NCBI GenBank assembly: GCA_016177615.1
Contig: JACOUX010000018.1
Span: forward strand, 1 to 47,510
DNA: 47,510 nt
Reading direction: 5' to 3'
Source of the DNA: Candidatus Woesearchaeota archaeon
Lineage (GTDB): Archaea > Nanobdellota > Nanobdellia > Woesearchaeales > GW2011-AR4
The position numbers were made by a program, and so were the translations under genes. Below are positions 19,059 to 29,782 of this stretch, piece by piece. The number at the start of each line of letters is the position of its first letter. Within the stretch, counting starts at the first letter, position 1. The notes below the pieces were generated by a model. That model saw only the letters and a list, made by a program, of their open reading frames with translations, was not told the DNA's origin and made no database searches.

Positions 19059-20041
19059 AGATTCTGGTTACAGGCGGTGCAGGATACGTTGGAAGCCAAT
19101 TGGTCAAAAGATTAGCCGAGGCTGGCTATGGGACAGTCGTATATGACAATCTTTCAGAAGGCCACAGGCAGGCTGTTGACAAAAATGCTGTTTTTATTAA
19201 AGGCGACTTAAAGGACAAGGTGAGCCTTGATTTTGTTTTCAAAAAGCACAAGATAGCAGGAATAATGCACCTGGCTGCTTACGTATCTGTAGCGGAATCT
19301 GTAGCCAATCCAGAAAAATATTATGCGAATAATGTAGAATGCGGCGCAAACCTTTTGGAAGCAATGAAAAGGAACAATGTAAATTTTATTGTGTTCTCCT
19401 CGTCTTCAATTGTTTATGGGGCAAAGGCAACGAGGCCATCTTCAGAAAGCGATAAAACAGAGCCTGGAAATCCTTATGGCGAAACAAAGCTGGCTTTTGA
19501 AAAAATGCTCAGAGAGGCTGATAAGGCAGGAATAAAGTCAATTTCCTTAAGATATTTTAATGCAGCAGGGGCAGACCCAAGCGGCTGTATCGGCGAAGAC
19601 CACAGGCCAGAGACGCACCTCATTCCCAATGTGCTGAAAGCAGCCATGGGAAAAAGTAAGGAGATAAGCATTTACGGAAACGATTACCAAACAAAAGACG
19701 GAACTGCGGTTAGGGACTATGCCCATGTAATGGATTTGTCAGATGCCCACATCCTTGCACTTGATGCCCTGCTTAATGGGCATAAGACAGACATTTATAA
19801 TCTGGGAAGCGAGAAGGGCTATTCAGTTTTGGAAGTAATAAGGGCTGCAGAAGAAGTTACAGGAAGAAGAATTCCAACTAAAATAATGGAAAAGAGGCCA
19901 GGCGACGTGCCATTCATTATTTCAAATTCGGCCAAAGCAAGAAAATCCCTTAAATGGAAGCCCAAATATACGGACATAAAAACTATTATTTCAACTGCTT
20001 GGAACTGGCATAAGACGCATCCAGATGGTTTCAGTGAGTAG
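19055..20041 (+). CDS. galE: UDP-glucose 4-epimerase
   Basis: GGAGYVGSQLVKRL, HLAAYVSVAESV, NPYGETKLAFEK, RYFNAAGADPSGCIGEDHRPETHLIPNVL; ATGA overlap with upstream gene. Confidence 0.93.
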   Translation: MKILVTGGAGYVGSQLVKRLAEAGYGTVVYDNLSEGHRQAVDKNAVFIKGDLKDKVSLDFVFKKHKIAGIMHLAAYVSVAESVANPEKYYANNVECGANLLEAMKRNNVNFIVFSSSSIVYGAKATRPSSESDKTEPGNPYGETKLAFEKMLREADKAGIKSISLRYFNAAGADPSGCIGEDHRPETHLIPNVLKAAMGKSKEISIYGNDYQTKDGTAVRDYAHVMDLSDAHILALDALLNGHKTDIYNLGSEKGYSVLEVIRAAEEVTGRRIPTKIMEKRPGDVPFIISNSAKARKSLKWKPKYTDIKTIISTAWNWHKTHPDGFSE

Positions 20042-20123
20042 GCCGTAACTTGACGCAGAATTCTTCGATAGCACGCTTGCAACAGAAATATTTTTAAGGA
20101 AGCCAAAAACCCGAGCATTAAAA

Positions 20124-20954
20124 ATGGCCAAGGAAAAGGTGACTTTCTCATTTGGGGAAAACTTCAAGGACTATCTTAAAAGATACTATAACGAAGAGAG
20201 GCTAAGGATTGCCATGGAATCCGTGCAGCAGAGCATTCATCTCAAAAATCTAAAAGGAAAAATTTTCCTTGATGTCGGGTGCGGCTCTGGCCTTGCATCC
20301 TTATGCGCCTATAAGATGGGTGCAAAGAGAATAATCAGCTTTGATGTGGACAAAAACTGCATTGACTGCTCAAACTACATGAGAGGCAAAGAGTCAAATC
20401 CTGATAACTGGGAAATTCATTTTGGCTCCGTACTGGATAATAAATTTTTGTCAAAGCTGCCTGATGCAGATGTTGTGTATTCTTTCGGCGTGCTGCACCA
20501 CACAGGCAGCGTGTGGAAGGCAATTGAAAATGTGGCAGGAAAAGTCAAGAAACACGGCTATTTTTACTTCACATGCCTGAACAGGAAGCCAGGAATAAGG
20601 GGCTCTGAAAACCAGATAAAGCTGAAGAGGCTGTATAACCGGTCTCCTGATGCGGTGAAGAAAATGCTGGAGTATGCGCTGATAGGAAACTTTTTTTTCC
20701 AGAACCTGCTGCGCCTCAAAAACCCCAACAAAATTATAAGGGAGCAGGAAAGGCATCCCTTAAGCAGGGGTATGACATTCAGGACAGGAATTGTTGACTG
20801 GCTCGGCTCCCTTCCTTATGAGTTTGCAAGGCCTCAGGAGGTTTTTGACTTCTGCACAAAAAAGCTTGGGCTGCAGCTCGTCGATATGATTTTGGTTGAT
20901 GAAAGAAACATGCTTGGCAACAACCATTTTCTTTTTCAGAAGGTGCGAATATAA
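20124..20954 (+). CDS. Class I SAM-dependent methyltransferase
   Basis: FLDVGCGSGLASLCAYKMGAKRIISFDVD motif I. Confidence 0.8.
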   Translation: MAKEKVTFSFGENFKDYLKRYYNEERLRIAMESVQQSIHLKNLKGKIFLDVGCGSGLASLCAYKMGAKRIISFDVDKNCIDCSNYMRGKESNPDNWEIHFGSVLDNKFLSKLPDADVVYSFGVLHHTGSVWKAIENVAGKVKKHGYFYFTCLNRKPGIRGSENQIKLKRLYNRSPDAVKKMLEYALIGNFFFQNLLRLKNPNKIIREQERHPLSRGMTFRTGIVDWLGSLPYEFARPQEVFDFCTKKLGLQLVDMILVDERNMLGNNHFLFQKVRI

Positions 20955-20957
20955 AAA

Positions 20958-22907
20958 ATGAAACGAAGCAAATTCAGGGATAATCTGCTGATATTGGGAA
21001 TTTTGTTCATCCTCACGGCATTTTCTATAGCTATTAATGGGTATTTCTTCGGCATAGAGGTTCATGGAGAAGTGTTTCCCATAATAAAAACCAGCATTGA
21101 TGGTTCCCTTTATAAAAATGAGATTATGATTAAATTTATTCCTTATTATGGTACTTATTTCTACAAGTTGCTGTCAATTCCGACAAGGATTTTTGGGCTT
21201 GAAAATTCCTTTTTTTACATATATGTGCTTAACGTCTATTTATTGCATGTTGTAATTTTTTATATAGCCAAGCTTCTGTTTAAGAAAAATATAATCGGAT
21301 ATTTGTCAGTTCTGCTTTATTTAATTGACAAGACTTTCCCCGGCAGCGAGCTTAAGCCTTTCTACGTAGTTCCAAGATTTTTTGTCCTCCCCTTCCTTTT
21401 CTTGGCAGTTTACCTATTTCTCAGAAAAAGATATGTCCTATCCTTCTTTTTCATAGGATTGATGATGAACATACATCTCACCAGCGCCCATCAATTGTTT
21501 CTGATGATGCTGCTTTATTTTGCATTGAATTACAAGGCTGTTGGGCTTAAGGCCATAATCCAATGCTTAATGGTCTTTTTCATTGTCTCAGCTCCGGTTT
21601 TATATACGGGATTCGCCAACAATACTATACCGCTTTTTCCGCCTGAAAGATGGTTCGAAATGGTCAAGATAAAAAATAGCCATCATTTTGACCCATTATT
21701 TTGGGGATTCAACAATTGGATTAGCCAGATGACTTTTGTTTTTGTATTTATGCTGTCGCTGGGGTTAATATCGCTAAAGGACGAGAAACATAAGAAAATG
21801 ATAACACTTGCAGCAGGAGTAGTCCTGCTCGATATATTCGCCACTATATCATATTACTTTTTCCCTATATCGGCATTGCTTACAGTTCAATGGTGGCGAA
21901 GCGGCATATTTCTGGGCATAATAGCGCTAATATATTCAAGCAATTACCTTTTTGAGATGTACAAGAAAAATCTCAGCCATAAAATTGCCGCTGTGGGGCT
22001 AGGAGCATCTATAATATTGTCGAATTTTAAGGGCGTTCTGCTTTTCCTTATCCTGATTGCGGCATTAAGCTTAAGAAAAAGGCCTTTAGTCTTCAAAGCG
22101 CTCATAGCGGCTTTTTTGTCGCTCTCAGCCTTGTCAGTTTACAGCAGCATAGCACCAGGAGTTCCAAGCAATATTTATGCATTGAAAATAGGATTTGTTC
22201 CATTCATATTGGTGTCATTAGCCATTGTGCTGACTATGCTGTTTGAATATTCAAAGAAGAGATTTACGCAGCTTAATAAAGTGATTCTTGGTTATTTTAT
22301 GGCATTCCTGTTTCTTATAGCTATGTTAGCAGGCTCCCTTCTCATTAGGAACTTATCCATTTGGCCAAGTGGAAAATTGCATGAGCATATGATGTACAGC
22401 TACATTTACGAAGGAAAACCCACAGTTACATATTCCTCGTTATCCAGGCTGATGAGCAATCCGCTGGGTTTTATAAGGCATAATGTTTACTTGCCCGGCT
22501 ACCTTGAAGAGAATGACTGGAGGTCATTGCAGTATTGGGCGAGAGACAATACCCATAAGGATGCATTGTTTATCACTCCCCCTTATATTGATTCTTTTCG
22601 GGCATTTTCAGAAAGAGCTGCACTGATAGAATGGATAGACATTGGGCTTGTAAATTTTGACATAGAGCTTGCAAACCAGCTGTGGGAGAGAATAACTGAT
22701 GCATGCGATTCAAGATTGTTTGGTGAATGCAGGGAGAATTCATGCATTGACCTATGCAAAAAAAATTACAATAATCTAGATGAATCCGACTTTTTGAGGC
22801 TATCGAGAAAGTATTCAGCGTCCTACGTGATTGTTGAGAAGCCAAAAGTGCTGAAACTTACTTTGGCATACGAGAATAATTCATTTCTGGCATACAAGGT
22901 TAAATGA
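20958..22907 (+). CDS. Polytopic membrane protein (putative GT-C-like glycosyltransferase)
   Basis: Many TM segments with C-terminal extracytoplasmic domain; glycan-cluster context. Confidence 0.5.
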   Translation: MKRSKFRDNLLILGILFILTAFSIAINGYFFGIEVHGEVFPIIKTSIDGSLYKNEIMIKFIPYYGTYFYKLLSIPTRIFGLENSFFYIYVLNVYLLHVVIFYIAKLLFKKNIIGYLSVLLYLIDKTFPGSELKPFYVVPRFFVLPFLFLAVYLFLRKRYVLSFFFIGLMMNIHLTSAHQLFLMMLLYFALNYKAVGLKAIIQCLMVFFIVSAPVLYTGFANNTIPLFPPERWFEMVKIKNSHHFDPLFWGFNNWISQMTFVFVFMLSLGLISLKDEKHKKMITLAAGVVLLDIFATISYYFFPISALLTVQWWRSGIFLGIIALIYSSNYLFEMYKKNLSHKIAAVGLGASIILSNFKGVLLFLILIAALSLRKRPLVFKALIAAFLSLSALSVYSSIAPGVPSNIYALKIGFVPFILVSLAIVLTMLFEYSKKRFTQLNKVILGYFMAFLFLIAMLAGSLLIRNLSIWPSGKLHEHMMYSYIYEGKPTVTYSSLSRLMSNPLGFIRHNVYLPGYLEENDWRSLQYWARDNTHKDALFITPPYIDSFRAFSERAALIEWIDIGLVNFDIELANQLWERITDACDSRLFGECRENSCIDLCKKNYNNLDESDFLRLSRKYSASYVIVEKPKVLKLTLAYENNSFLAYKVK

Positions 22908-22954
22908 GGGAAAAGCAAATAAGAAATAAATTCATTAGCAACAATACGTAATCC

Positions 22955-24259
22955 TTATTTAGCGTTATCGGACCGTATCTCCGCAAATTTCACAATATTT
23001 CTTTCGCCTATGACGCCTACAAGATAATTTTTCCACTTTATTATCTGCTGCGGATTTTGATGCAAATAAGCCGCATCTTCCTCGGTTCTTTTCCCGATTG
23101 TGTGGTAATATTCGAATGTAGTCTCCTTGTCAATAGGGAAATTATACCTTTCAGGGTCATTCCAGATCTGGCCTCCGGGCAATGGCACGAAGATATGCAT
23201 GCCGAAGCTGTCTGCAGGCGCCTGCCTTATGAATTCGGCTGTCTCCTCAACAGTCTCTTCAGTCTCTCCTGGCAATCCAACAATCATCTGGGCCCTTACT
23301 TTTATTCCTGCAGCCTTGGCAATTTTAATTGCATTCAGGTTTTCCTGCACTGTGGTCTCTTTTTGTATGATGTCAAGGATCTTCTGGCTTCCGGTCTCTA
23401 TCCCATAAGTTACCTGGCTGCAGCCTGCTTGCTTCATTATCCTAAACAATTCCGGGTCAGTCCTGTCAGCCCTTGTCAAGCAGTGCCAGTCATAAAGGAT
23501 GCCCTGATCATGAATTTCTTTCAGCCCAGCACACAGCTTGATAACCCTTCTGTCATCAACAATGAAAGTGTCATCAAAGAAATTAACCCTGTCTACACCA
23601 TAAGTGTAATGGACATATTTTATCTCATCTATAACCCGCTGCACGCTTTTATATCTCATCCTTCGCTTGCTTATAGCGGCTTGTGCGCAGAATGCGCAGT
23701 CAAACGGGCAGCCTCTTGCCGACAATATCTTTGCTTCCTTGTTATTTGGGGTAGGCCCTATCACTGAATTAGTTCCCATCTTGACATAATCATGCATATC
23801 AATCAGGTCCCAGGCAGGCATCGGTATTTCATCAATGTTCTCAACAAGAGGAGCTGTTACAATTTTATCCCTTTTGCCGTTCACAATATCGAGCAATGCC
23901 TGCTCACCCTCTCCCCTAATCACTATATCACATTTTGTGTCCCTTAAAGTCCTCTCAGGTTCAACTGAAGGGTGGAATCCACCCAATACGACAAGCGCGT
24001 TTGATTGCCTTGCCTTTAGCTTAGCAACAATCTTAATGACTATAGAATAGTGGGGCGTTGTGCATGAAACTCCGTAAATATCTCCGTGAGGGATAAACCA
24101 GTATTTTTCAGGAAAGCCATTAAGGTCGCAAAACTGTATGTTAACGCCCTTCTCCCTTAAGAAAGATGCTATGGTCAACAGATTGTCCGGAGGATGCTCC
24201 CTGTCTGAAAGGAGCCAGGGGCTGGGCGGGTTTATTAAAACCACTTTTGGGTATTTCAT
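22955..24259 (-). CDS. B12-binding domain/radical SAM protein, paralogue A
   Basis: N-terminal B12-binding-like domain; SARGCPFDCAFCAQ (CxxxCxxC). Confidence 0.85.
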   Translation of the reverse strand: MKYPKVVLINPPSPWLLSDREHPPDNLLTIASFLREKGVNIQFCDLNGFPEKYWFIPHGDIYGVSCTTPHYSIVIKIVAKLKARQSNALVVLGGFHPSVEPERTLRDTKCDIVIRGEGEQALLDIVNGKRDKIVTAPLVENIDEIPMPAWDLIDMHDYVKMGTNSVIGPTPNNKEAKILSARGCPFDCAFCAQAAISKRRMRYKSVQRVIDEIKYVHYTYGVDRVNFFDDTFIVDDRRVIKLCAGLKEIHDQGILYDWHCLTRADRTDPELFRIMKQAGCSQVTYGIETGSQKILDIIQKETTVQENLNAIKIAKAAGIKVRAQMIVGLPGETEETVEETAEFIRQAPADSFGMHIFVPLPGGQIWNDPERYNFPIDKETTFEYYHTIGKRTEEDAAYLHQNPQQIIKWKNYLVGVIGERNIVKFAEIRSDNAK

Positions 24260-24305
24260 ATCCAGATACCATTTAGAATATTATTTAAATGTTTCGGTTT
24301 ACTTT

Positions 24306-26756
24306 TTAGGGTTTTTTCCTCGTCCAAAATATAACAGCCAAATAAACAACTACGAAGAATGATGCGGCAAGTGTAATCCGCAATCCTATCTTGAAGGATA
24401 CAGGATCATAAATGAAATCTATCTGATGCTTGCCTTTATCCAAATATATTGACCTTAATATGTAGTCAGCCCTGTAAATCTCAACTTCTTTCCCGTTATC
24501 AAAAGCTTTCCAGCCGGGATACCATGTTTCACTCAGAACTAGAAATCCGGGCGAATCCGCATAAGCGCTTACTTTAATCTTGTTAGGAGAATAATATTCA
24601 ATCTGCGCTTCTTTGTACTCCCCATCGTTAAGCAATGGCTTGCTTATGCCCTTTTCCATCAAAACAGTTTCTTTGGGATTGAAATCTTTGTCTTTTAGCC
24701 TCTGTAAGATGCCCTCCCTATCAAGGACAATTGCCTTTGGGATAAAAAATGCGCGGGGAAGATAATTATTGTTCAGATAAATATAAAAATTTTGCTTTCT
24801 GATAAACTCATAAGGGTACTGCCCTAATTCAAATTCGCTTATATAATACACTCCATAAGCCAAATAAATATTGTTAGAAAAACTATATACAAGCTTGTAT
24901 CCCGGTCTGCTCAGAGGCTTATCGGAAATTATATACTTTACATTCAATAAATCAAGCATTTTTGGATATGCGATCTCTTTGAGGGAAATTACGGCAGCCG
25001 GCATAAGGGTGAAATTTCCCATGACAGAAGCATATTTCTGGTAATCCTCATAAATCAGGCCGTCGAATCCCTCCATTTTGAACAGTCTGGTGCCAATTAG
25101 CCTTTCCTGCCTTAAAATATCAAAATTTATATCAACAAACCTAAAAAAATCCTTATCGCTGGCCATAAAGCTGACCAGCTTGTTTTCGGGATAAGCCTCT
25201 GAAATACTTTTTACCTGAATCAAAGGCATTGAGTGCACGCCGAGATCCATTAAAATCACAAAAAATATCAGCGCTTTAATGAATTTAACATTTACATTAT
25301 TTATTTTCAGCTTTAATATGATGACTGACAGGAGCAGGAATATGCTGAATAACAGAACATCAAGGACTATATGATTATAGATGCCTGGCAATTTATCATG
25401 ATAAAACTCATAAGAGTTTACAGAAACGGAATTTGCTGATAATTTATTTTTTAAAAAGCCGCTTCCAATCATTAAAATCCTATCCTCAAATAAAAATACA
25501 AATGCCAGTCCAGCGAGAGAAAACACCAATAAAATTGCGGCTCCTCTGAGCATTATTGACAGCTTCCTGGAATTTAGCTTATATAAGAGCAAATCAAGGC
25601 CAAATCCAGCCAATAATATCAATGAAAAATTAAAAAAAAGCAGCAGTTTGGCGGGAATCCTGAAAATGGTGAGCAATGGAACGTATTTATACAAAAAGTA
25701 GTATAATGGAGTGTACTTTCCCATGGAGAATATTAATGAGATCACTCCAAGGAGAATGAAAAACCTGGAATATTTGTTTGTTTTATATATGTTCATCATA
25801 ACAAATATCAAAGAAAGAATCCCTATATACAAAGCCATTTTCCAAAAGGCAAAAATTCCCCAGTATGTGCCATCAAAGTAGGAGCCAAAAAACTCAGGAA
25901 ATAAAAGCGTTATCAGATAGTGCGGCGGGTAGGAGCCGACACTTGATGAGACGAAATCAAGACCTTCCAGCCTGCTGACTTTGGATACAAATTCCAATAG
26001 CGGGAATAGTTGTGCTGCTGAAATCATCAAAACAAGCGTACTCATTAAGAAAAATATCCCAATATACTTAATTGCATTGCGGAAGCTTACCCTCTCCCTT
26101 TCTATGACAAATGCCCTGTAAATGTAGTACAAGAATACAACAAGCCATGAGTAGAGAAAAATCTGATTGTGGTCCCCGAAAAACTGAAAAGCCGATGCCA
26201 CGGACGCCGCAATCAAATAGACACTCTTCCTGCTTTGAAAATAGCACTCAATCAAATAAAAAAGCAGAGGCAAAATGAGCATAGTCACTTCCCTGCCGAC
26301 AAATCCGGCAAAGACATAATAGCTGTATTTCAGGCATAGAATATAAATAACCGATGAGATAAAGGAACTGAACTTGCTGACTCCGATTTTATTCATAAAC
26401 AAATAAAGAAAAACGCCTCCCAGGAAAAAATGCAGCAGGAAAACGTACCCGTACAGCTTCAAAGAAGGCACGAATAAATAAAGAAGGTTTGTCGGATAAA
26501 GCAATTTTGACCAGTGATTCCCTATGAACGGATAGCCGGAAAAAGTGTACGGTGCCCACAGGGGAATTTCACCATAGTCCCTCATAGACTCATGCCTGAA
26601 ATTGTCCCAATAGGCAATATCCGTGACCAGTTCAGATACCGGAGACCAAAGGACATGATTGGGCGATAAAATGATTTTCCAGAATAAGGCCAATGCAACA
26701 GCAAACAAAAGTATTATATATTTAATATCGGTTTTTTTATCATAAACAACTTTCAT
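24306..26756 (-). CDS. YfhO-like polytopic membrane protein
   Basis: Many TMs; C-terminal PGFLVLSETWYPGWKAFDNGKEVEIYRADYILRSIYLDKGKHQIDFIYDP typical of YfhO family. Confidence 0.75.
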   Translation of the reverse strand: MKVVYDKKTDIKYIILLFAVALALFWKIILSPNHVLWSPVSELVTDIAYWDNFRHESMRDYGEIPLWAPYTFSGYPFIGNHWSKLLYPTNLLYLFVPSLKLYGYVFLLHFFLGGVFLYLFMNKIGVSKFSSFISSVIYILCLKYSYYVFAGFVGREVTMLILPLLFYLIECYFQSRKSVYLIAASVASAFQFFGDHNQIFLYSWLVVFLYYIYRAFVIERERVSFRNAIKYIGIFFLMSTLVLMISAAQLFPLLEFVSKVSRLEGLDFVSSSVGSYPPHYLITLLFPEFFGSYFDGTYWGIFAFWKMALYIGILSLIFVMMNIYKTNKYSRFFILLGVISLIFSMGKYTPLYYFLYKYVPLLTIFRIPAKLLLFFNFSLILLAGFGLDLLLYKLNSRKLSIMLRGAAILLVFSLAGLAFVFLFEDRILMIGSGFLKNKLSANSVSVNSYEFYHDKLPGIYNHIVLDVLLFSIFLLLSVIILKLKINNVNVKFIKALIFFVILMDLGVHSMPLIQVKSISEAYPENKLVSFMASDKDFFRFVDINFDILRQERLIGTRLFKMEGFDGLIYEDYQKYASVMGNFTLMPAAVISLKEIAYPKMLDLLNVKYIISDKPLSRPGYKLVYSFSNNIYLAYGVYYISEFELGQYPYEFIRKQNFYIYLNNNYLPRAFFIPKAIVLDREGILQRLKDKDFNPKETVLMEKGISKPLLNDGEYKEAQIEYYSPNKIKVSAYADSPGFLVLSETWYPGWKAFDNGKEVEIYRADYILRSIYLDKGKHQIDFIYDPVSFKIGLRITLAASFFVVVYLAVIFWTRKKP

Positions 26757-26795
26757 TTTGGCTTTCGGTTAAATACTCCATTTAAAAATTTTACT

Positions 26796-27557
26796 ATGGT
26801 TAAAAAAAGAATGCAGAATGCAGGCGATATTTCGCTGGTTATACCTGTCTACAATGAGTCCAAGGTAATTGAAAGGGTCGTTAGGTCATACTATGATGTT
26901 ATCCGGAAATGCAAAAATTCAGAGTTTATCGTTGCCGAGGACGGGAGCAATGACGGAACTAAGCAAATATTAAAAAAGCTGAGAAATAAAATACCATTCA
27001 GGCTTGTAACGAGCAATGAGCGAAAAGGGTATGTAAACAGCGTAAGAGATGCATTAAAGCTGGCGAAAAAAAAGTATATATTCTTCAGCGATTCCGGCGG
27101 AGGCCATGACCCGAATGACTTTTGGAAGCTCGAAAGGTTTATTAAGAATTATGACATGGTGATAGGCTATAAGAAAATAAGAAAAGACCCCCTTAACAGA
27201 ATTATCCTGTCTCGCGGATATAACCTCATGATAGGGCTGATTTTTAATATATGGTTTAAGGACATAGATTGCGGATTTAGAATTATAAAAAGAGAAGTTA
27301 TTGATAATATGCTGAAGGATACTAAAACCCTAAAATATTGCATTTTTTCTGAATTTACAATCAGGGCTTGCAAGAATGGCTACAAAGTCAAGGAATGCCC
27401 TGTCCAGCATTTCCGAAGGCACATTGAAAAAATAAAGACGTTTGCGCCTTTGAAATTGCCAAAGATAATAATCTCCCTCTTTATAGGATTATTGCGGATA
27501 AGGTTTGAATTATTTATAAAGTCCCCAAATCTTAAATCCCTAAATTCTTCCAGCTAA
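26796..27557 (+). CDS. Glycosyltransferase family 2
   Basis: SLVIPVYNESKVIERVV; AEDGSNDGT; DSGGGHDPNDF. Confidence 0.85.
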   Translation: MVKKRMQNAGDISLVIPVYNESKVIERVVRSYYDVIRKCKNSEFIVAEDGSNDGTKQILKKLRNKIPFRLVTSNERKGYVNSVRDALKLAKKKYIFFSDSGGGHDPNDFWKLERFIKNYDMVIGYKKIRKDPLNRIILSRGYNLMIGLIFNIWFKDIDCGFRIIKREVIDNMLKDTKTLKYCIFSEFTIRACKNGYKVKECPVQHFRRHIEKIKTFAPLKLPKIIISLFIGLLRIRFELFIKSPNLKSLNSSS

Positions 27558-28109
27558 ACTCTTTCTCAGCCTGTTAACAATTAAATGCTCAAGCAGCAGA
27601 TGCACGCTTTCCACCAAGCCAAAATCCTCATTTTCAACAATGACACATTCGTCTGCAATGTTCTTTAAATTCCCACCTTTAAATCCAAGAAACGCAATCG
27701 TTTTTGCCCCTAGCCGCTTTGCGGCTTTCACGGCTTCCACGACATTGGGAGAATTGCCGCTTACGGAAAAAGCAACAATAAGGTCGCCGTCATTTGCAAG
27801 ATTATAAAGCTGCTCTGAAAACACCTTGTCATAGCCCATATCGTTTGCCAAGGCTGTTATAGTGGATATATTGTCGGCTAGCGATACTGCCCTAAATCTC
27901 TTTTGGCCCTTCACGCTGCAAAATTTTATAAGATCATTTGCAAAATGGCTTGATGTAGATGCGCTCCCCCCATTTCCAAAGATAAATATTTGCTTTTGCC
28001 TTTTATGGGCATCCAGCAGCATGCTGACAGCACTGTCTATTTGTGTCCTATCAAGCCCGTCTATTATTTTTTTCGCCTCATTCAGGTAATATTCGTTAAA
28101 ATCAGCCAT
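27540..28109 (-). CDS. gmhA: Phosphoheptose isomerase (SIS domain)
   Basis: IFGNGGSASTSSHFANDLIKF; AFSVSGNSPNVVEA; ESVHLLLEHLIVNRL. Confidence 0.82.
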   Translation of the reverse strand: MADFNEYYLNEAKKIIDGLDRTQIDSAVSMLLDAHKRQKQIFIFGNGGSASTSSHFANDLIKFCSVKGQKRFRAVSLADNISTITALANDMGYDKVFSEQLYNLANDGDLIVAFSVSGNSPNVVEAVKAAKRLGAKTIAFLGFKGGNLKNIADECVIVENEDFGLVESVHLLLEHLIVNRLRKSLAGRI

Positions 28110-29084
28110 TTAATCACCAACATAAATTATTCTGCTGCCTTGCTGCTCAAAACTGAACGGAAATTCCCTTAACCGGCTCAAGGCTTTTCTAACTTCATAC
28201 TGCTTATTTTTTTCGCAGTATATCAATAAAAAACCGCCGCCTCCGGCCCCTAATAGCTTGCCTCCAGATGCTCCTGCATTTATGGCTTTCTCATAGTACT
28301 TATTTATTTTGTCATTGGTGATGCCTGAAGCCAATTGTTTCTTATGATTCCACCCTTCAAGCAGTATTTTGCCAAATTTATCTATGTAGTTATTATTTAA
28401 TAAATCTTTCATTTCGTATGTAAGCCCGGTCATCTTATCCATAATCGCCTTTTTATGAGGTACATTGCTGACTTGTTCGGATAATATCGTATTGGATCTT
28501 CGCAAAATTCCGGTATAAAACATCATTAAATTGTCTTGCAGCTTATCAACGGTATTCTTATTGCATATTATATGGTTGACAAGGACAGTATTATCCTGGT
28601 TGAATATAATGTGCTGAAATCCTCCGTAAGCGCATATATACTGGTCTTGCTTGCCTATCGGCTCTTTTAATATGTCAATCTCTATTTTGCAAGCATCCTC
28701 TGCCAGCTGTTTAGCTGACTTATGGTGGCCCTTATAAGCATACAAAGCATTAAGCAAGCCTACAGTAAATGCACTTGAAGAGCCCAACCCCGTGCCATGC
28801 GCAGGCACATCCGCAATTGAAGTTATCTCAACACCCTTTGTTATGCCAACAGCCTTCATAGTCTCTCTGACTATATCATGCTTGATTTTATCAACGTTGT
28901 TTGTTATTTCAGTCTTTGAGTAGCTTACCCTTATAGTGTCATCAAACCTCTTATTGATTGTGATGTATACATACTTATTTATGGCTGTACTTATGACTGA
29001 GCCCCCGCTTAATTCATAATAGTTCCTGATATCAGTGCCTCCTCCGACAAAACTTATACGAAGCGGAGTCCTTGAAATTATCAT
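28110..29084 (-). CDS. hddA: GHMP kinase, D-glycero-D-manno-heptose 7-phosphate kinase-like
   Basis: RTPLRISFVGGGTDI; HGTGLGSSSAFTVGLLNAL; GASGGKLLGAGGGGFLL. Confidence 0.82.
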   Translation of the reverse strand: MIISRTPLRISFVGGGTDIRNYYELSGGSVISTAINKYVYITINKRFDDTIRVSYSKTEITNNVDKIKHDIVRETMKAVGITKGVEITSIADVPAHGTGLGSSSAFTVGLLNALYAYKGHHKSAKQLAEDACKIEIDILKEPIGKQDQYICAYGGFQHIIFNQDNTVLVNHIICNKNTVDKLQDNLMMFYTGILRRSNTILSEQVSNVPHKKAIMDKMTGLTYEMKDLLNNNYIDKFGKILLEGWNHKKQLASGITNDKINKYYEKAINAGASGGKLLGAGGGGFLLIYCEKNKQYEVRKALSRLREFPFSFEQQGSRIIYVGD

Positions 29085-29773
29085 TCCCTGACCTCTTTAA
29101 AAATCTTCAGCCTTTGCATTGTACCGATATCATAAAACATGTTCCTGCTTTTGAAAGCGAATAACTGCCATCTTTTTATAAGTTTAGGAAAAATATCCTC
29201 TTCAAGCGATACTTTTTTGTTTTTCTGTATAAGTCCAAGGACAGACTTTTTGAAGACTGAGACTCCCGCATCAACATATTTCGCATTGTAATTCCTGCCT
29301 TCCTTGTCATATTTGGTTACATATCCTCTGCCGTCAATCTCGATATTATTGTTTGCAAATGACTTGCTTTTATTGTTATAGGCGGCAAGCAGACCCTCCT
29401 TCTTCATTCTTTTATGCACATGCATCATCTTTTTGTAGTCCAATTCAAGGTAAGAATCGCCGTAGATGACAAAAAAATCATCCTTTATATATTTTTCAGC
29501 GAGTTTCAAGGCTCCGCCCGTGCCCAGCAGATTTTTCTCAACCGAATATTCTATCTTGACCCCAAATTTATTTCCGTCCCCGAAATAATCAGCAATTTTT
29601 TCCCATAAATAGCCCACGCAAAGGACTATTTCATCGATGCCATTTCTTTTCAGCATCTTTATCAGGTGCTCAAGAAATGGTTTTCCGCTTATTTTAACCA
29701 TATGTTTCGGAATCTTATAGGTTATTGGCCTCAGCCTCGTTCCCAAGCCGCCTGCAAGAATTACAGCCTGCAT
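29081..29773 (-). CDS. hddC: Sugar-phosphate nucleotidyltransferase, heptose 1-phosphate guanylyltransferase-like
   Basis: AVILAGGLGTRLRPITYKIPKHMVKISGKPFLEH; overlaps hddA-like start. Confidence 0.78.
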   Translation of the reverse strand: MQAVILAGGLGTRLRPITYKIPKHMVKISGKPFLEHLIKMLKRNGIDEIVLCVGYLWEKIADYFGDGNKFGVKIEYSVEKNLLGTGGALKLAEKYIKDDFFVIYGDSYLELDYKKMMHVHKRMKKEGLLAAYNNKSKSFANNNIEIDGRGYVTKYDKEGRNYNAKYVDAGVSVFKKSVLGLIQKNKKVSLEEDIFPKLIKRWQLFAFKSRNMFYDIGTMQRLKIFKEVRE

Positions 29774-29782
29774 TTTTGTAAT

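Noticed and set aside
23057-23767. 236-aa plus-strand ORF
   Set aside because: Antisense to radical SAM gene; the similar antisense ORFs at 39028-39391 reflect paralogy of the sense strand.
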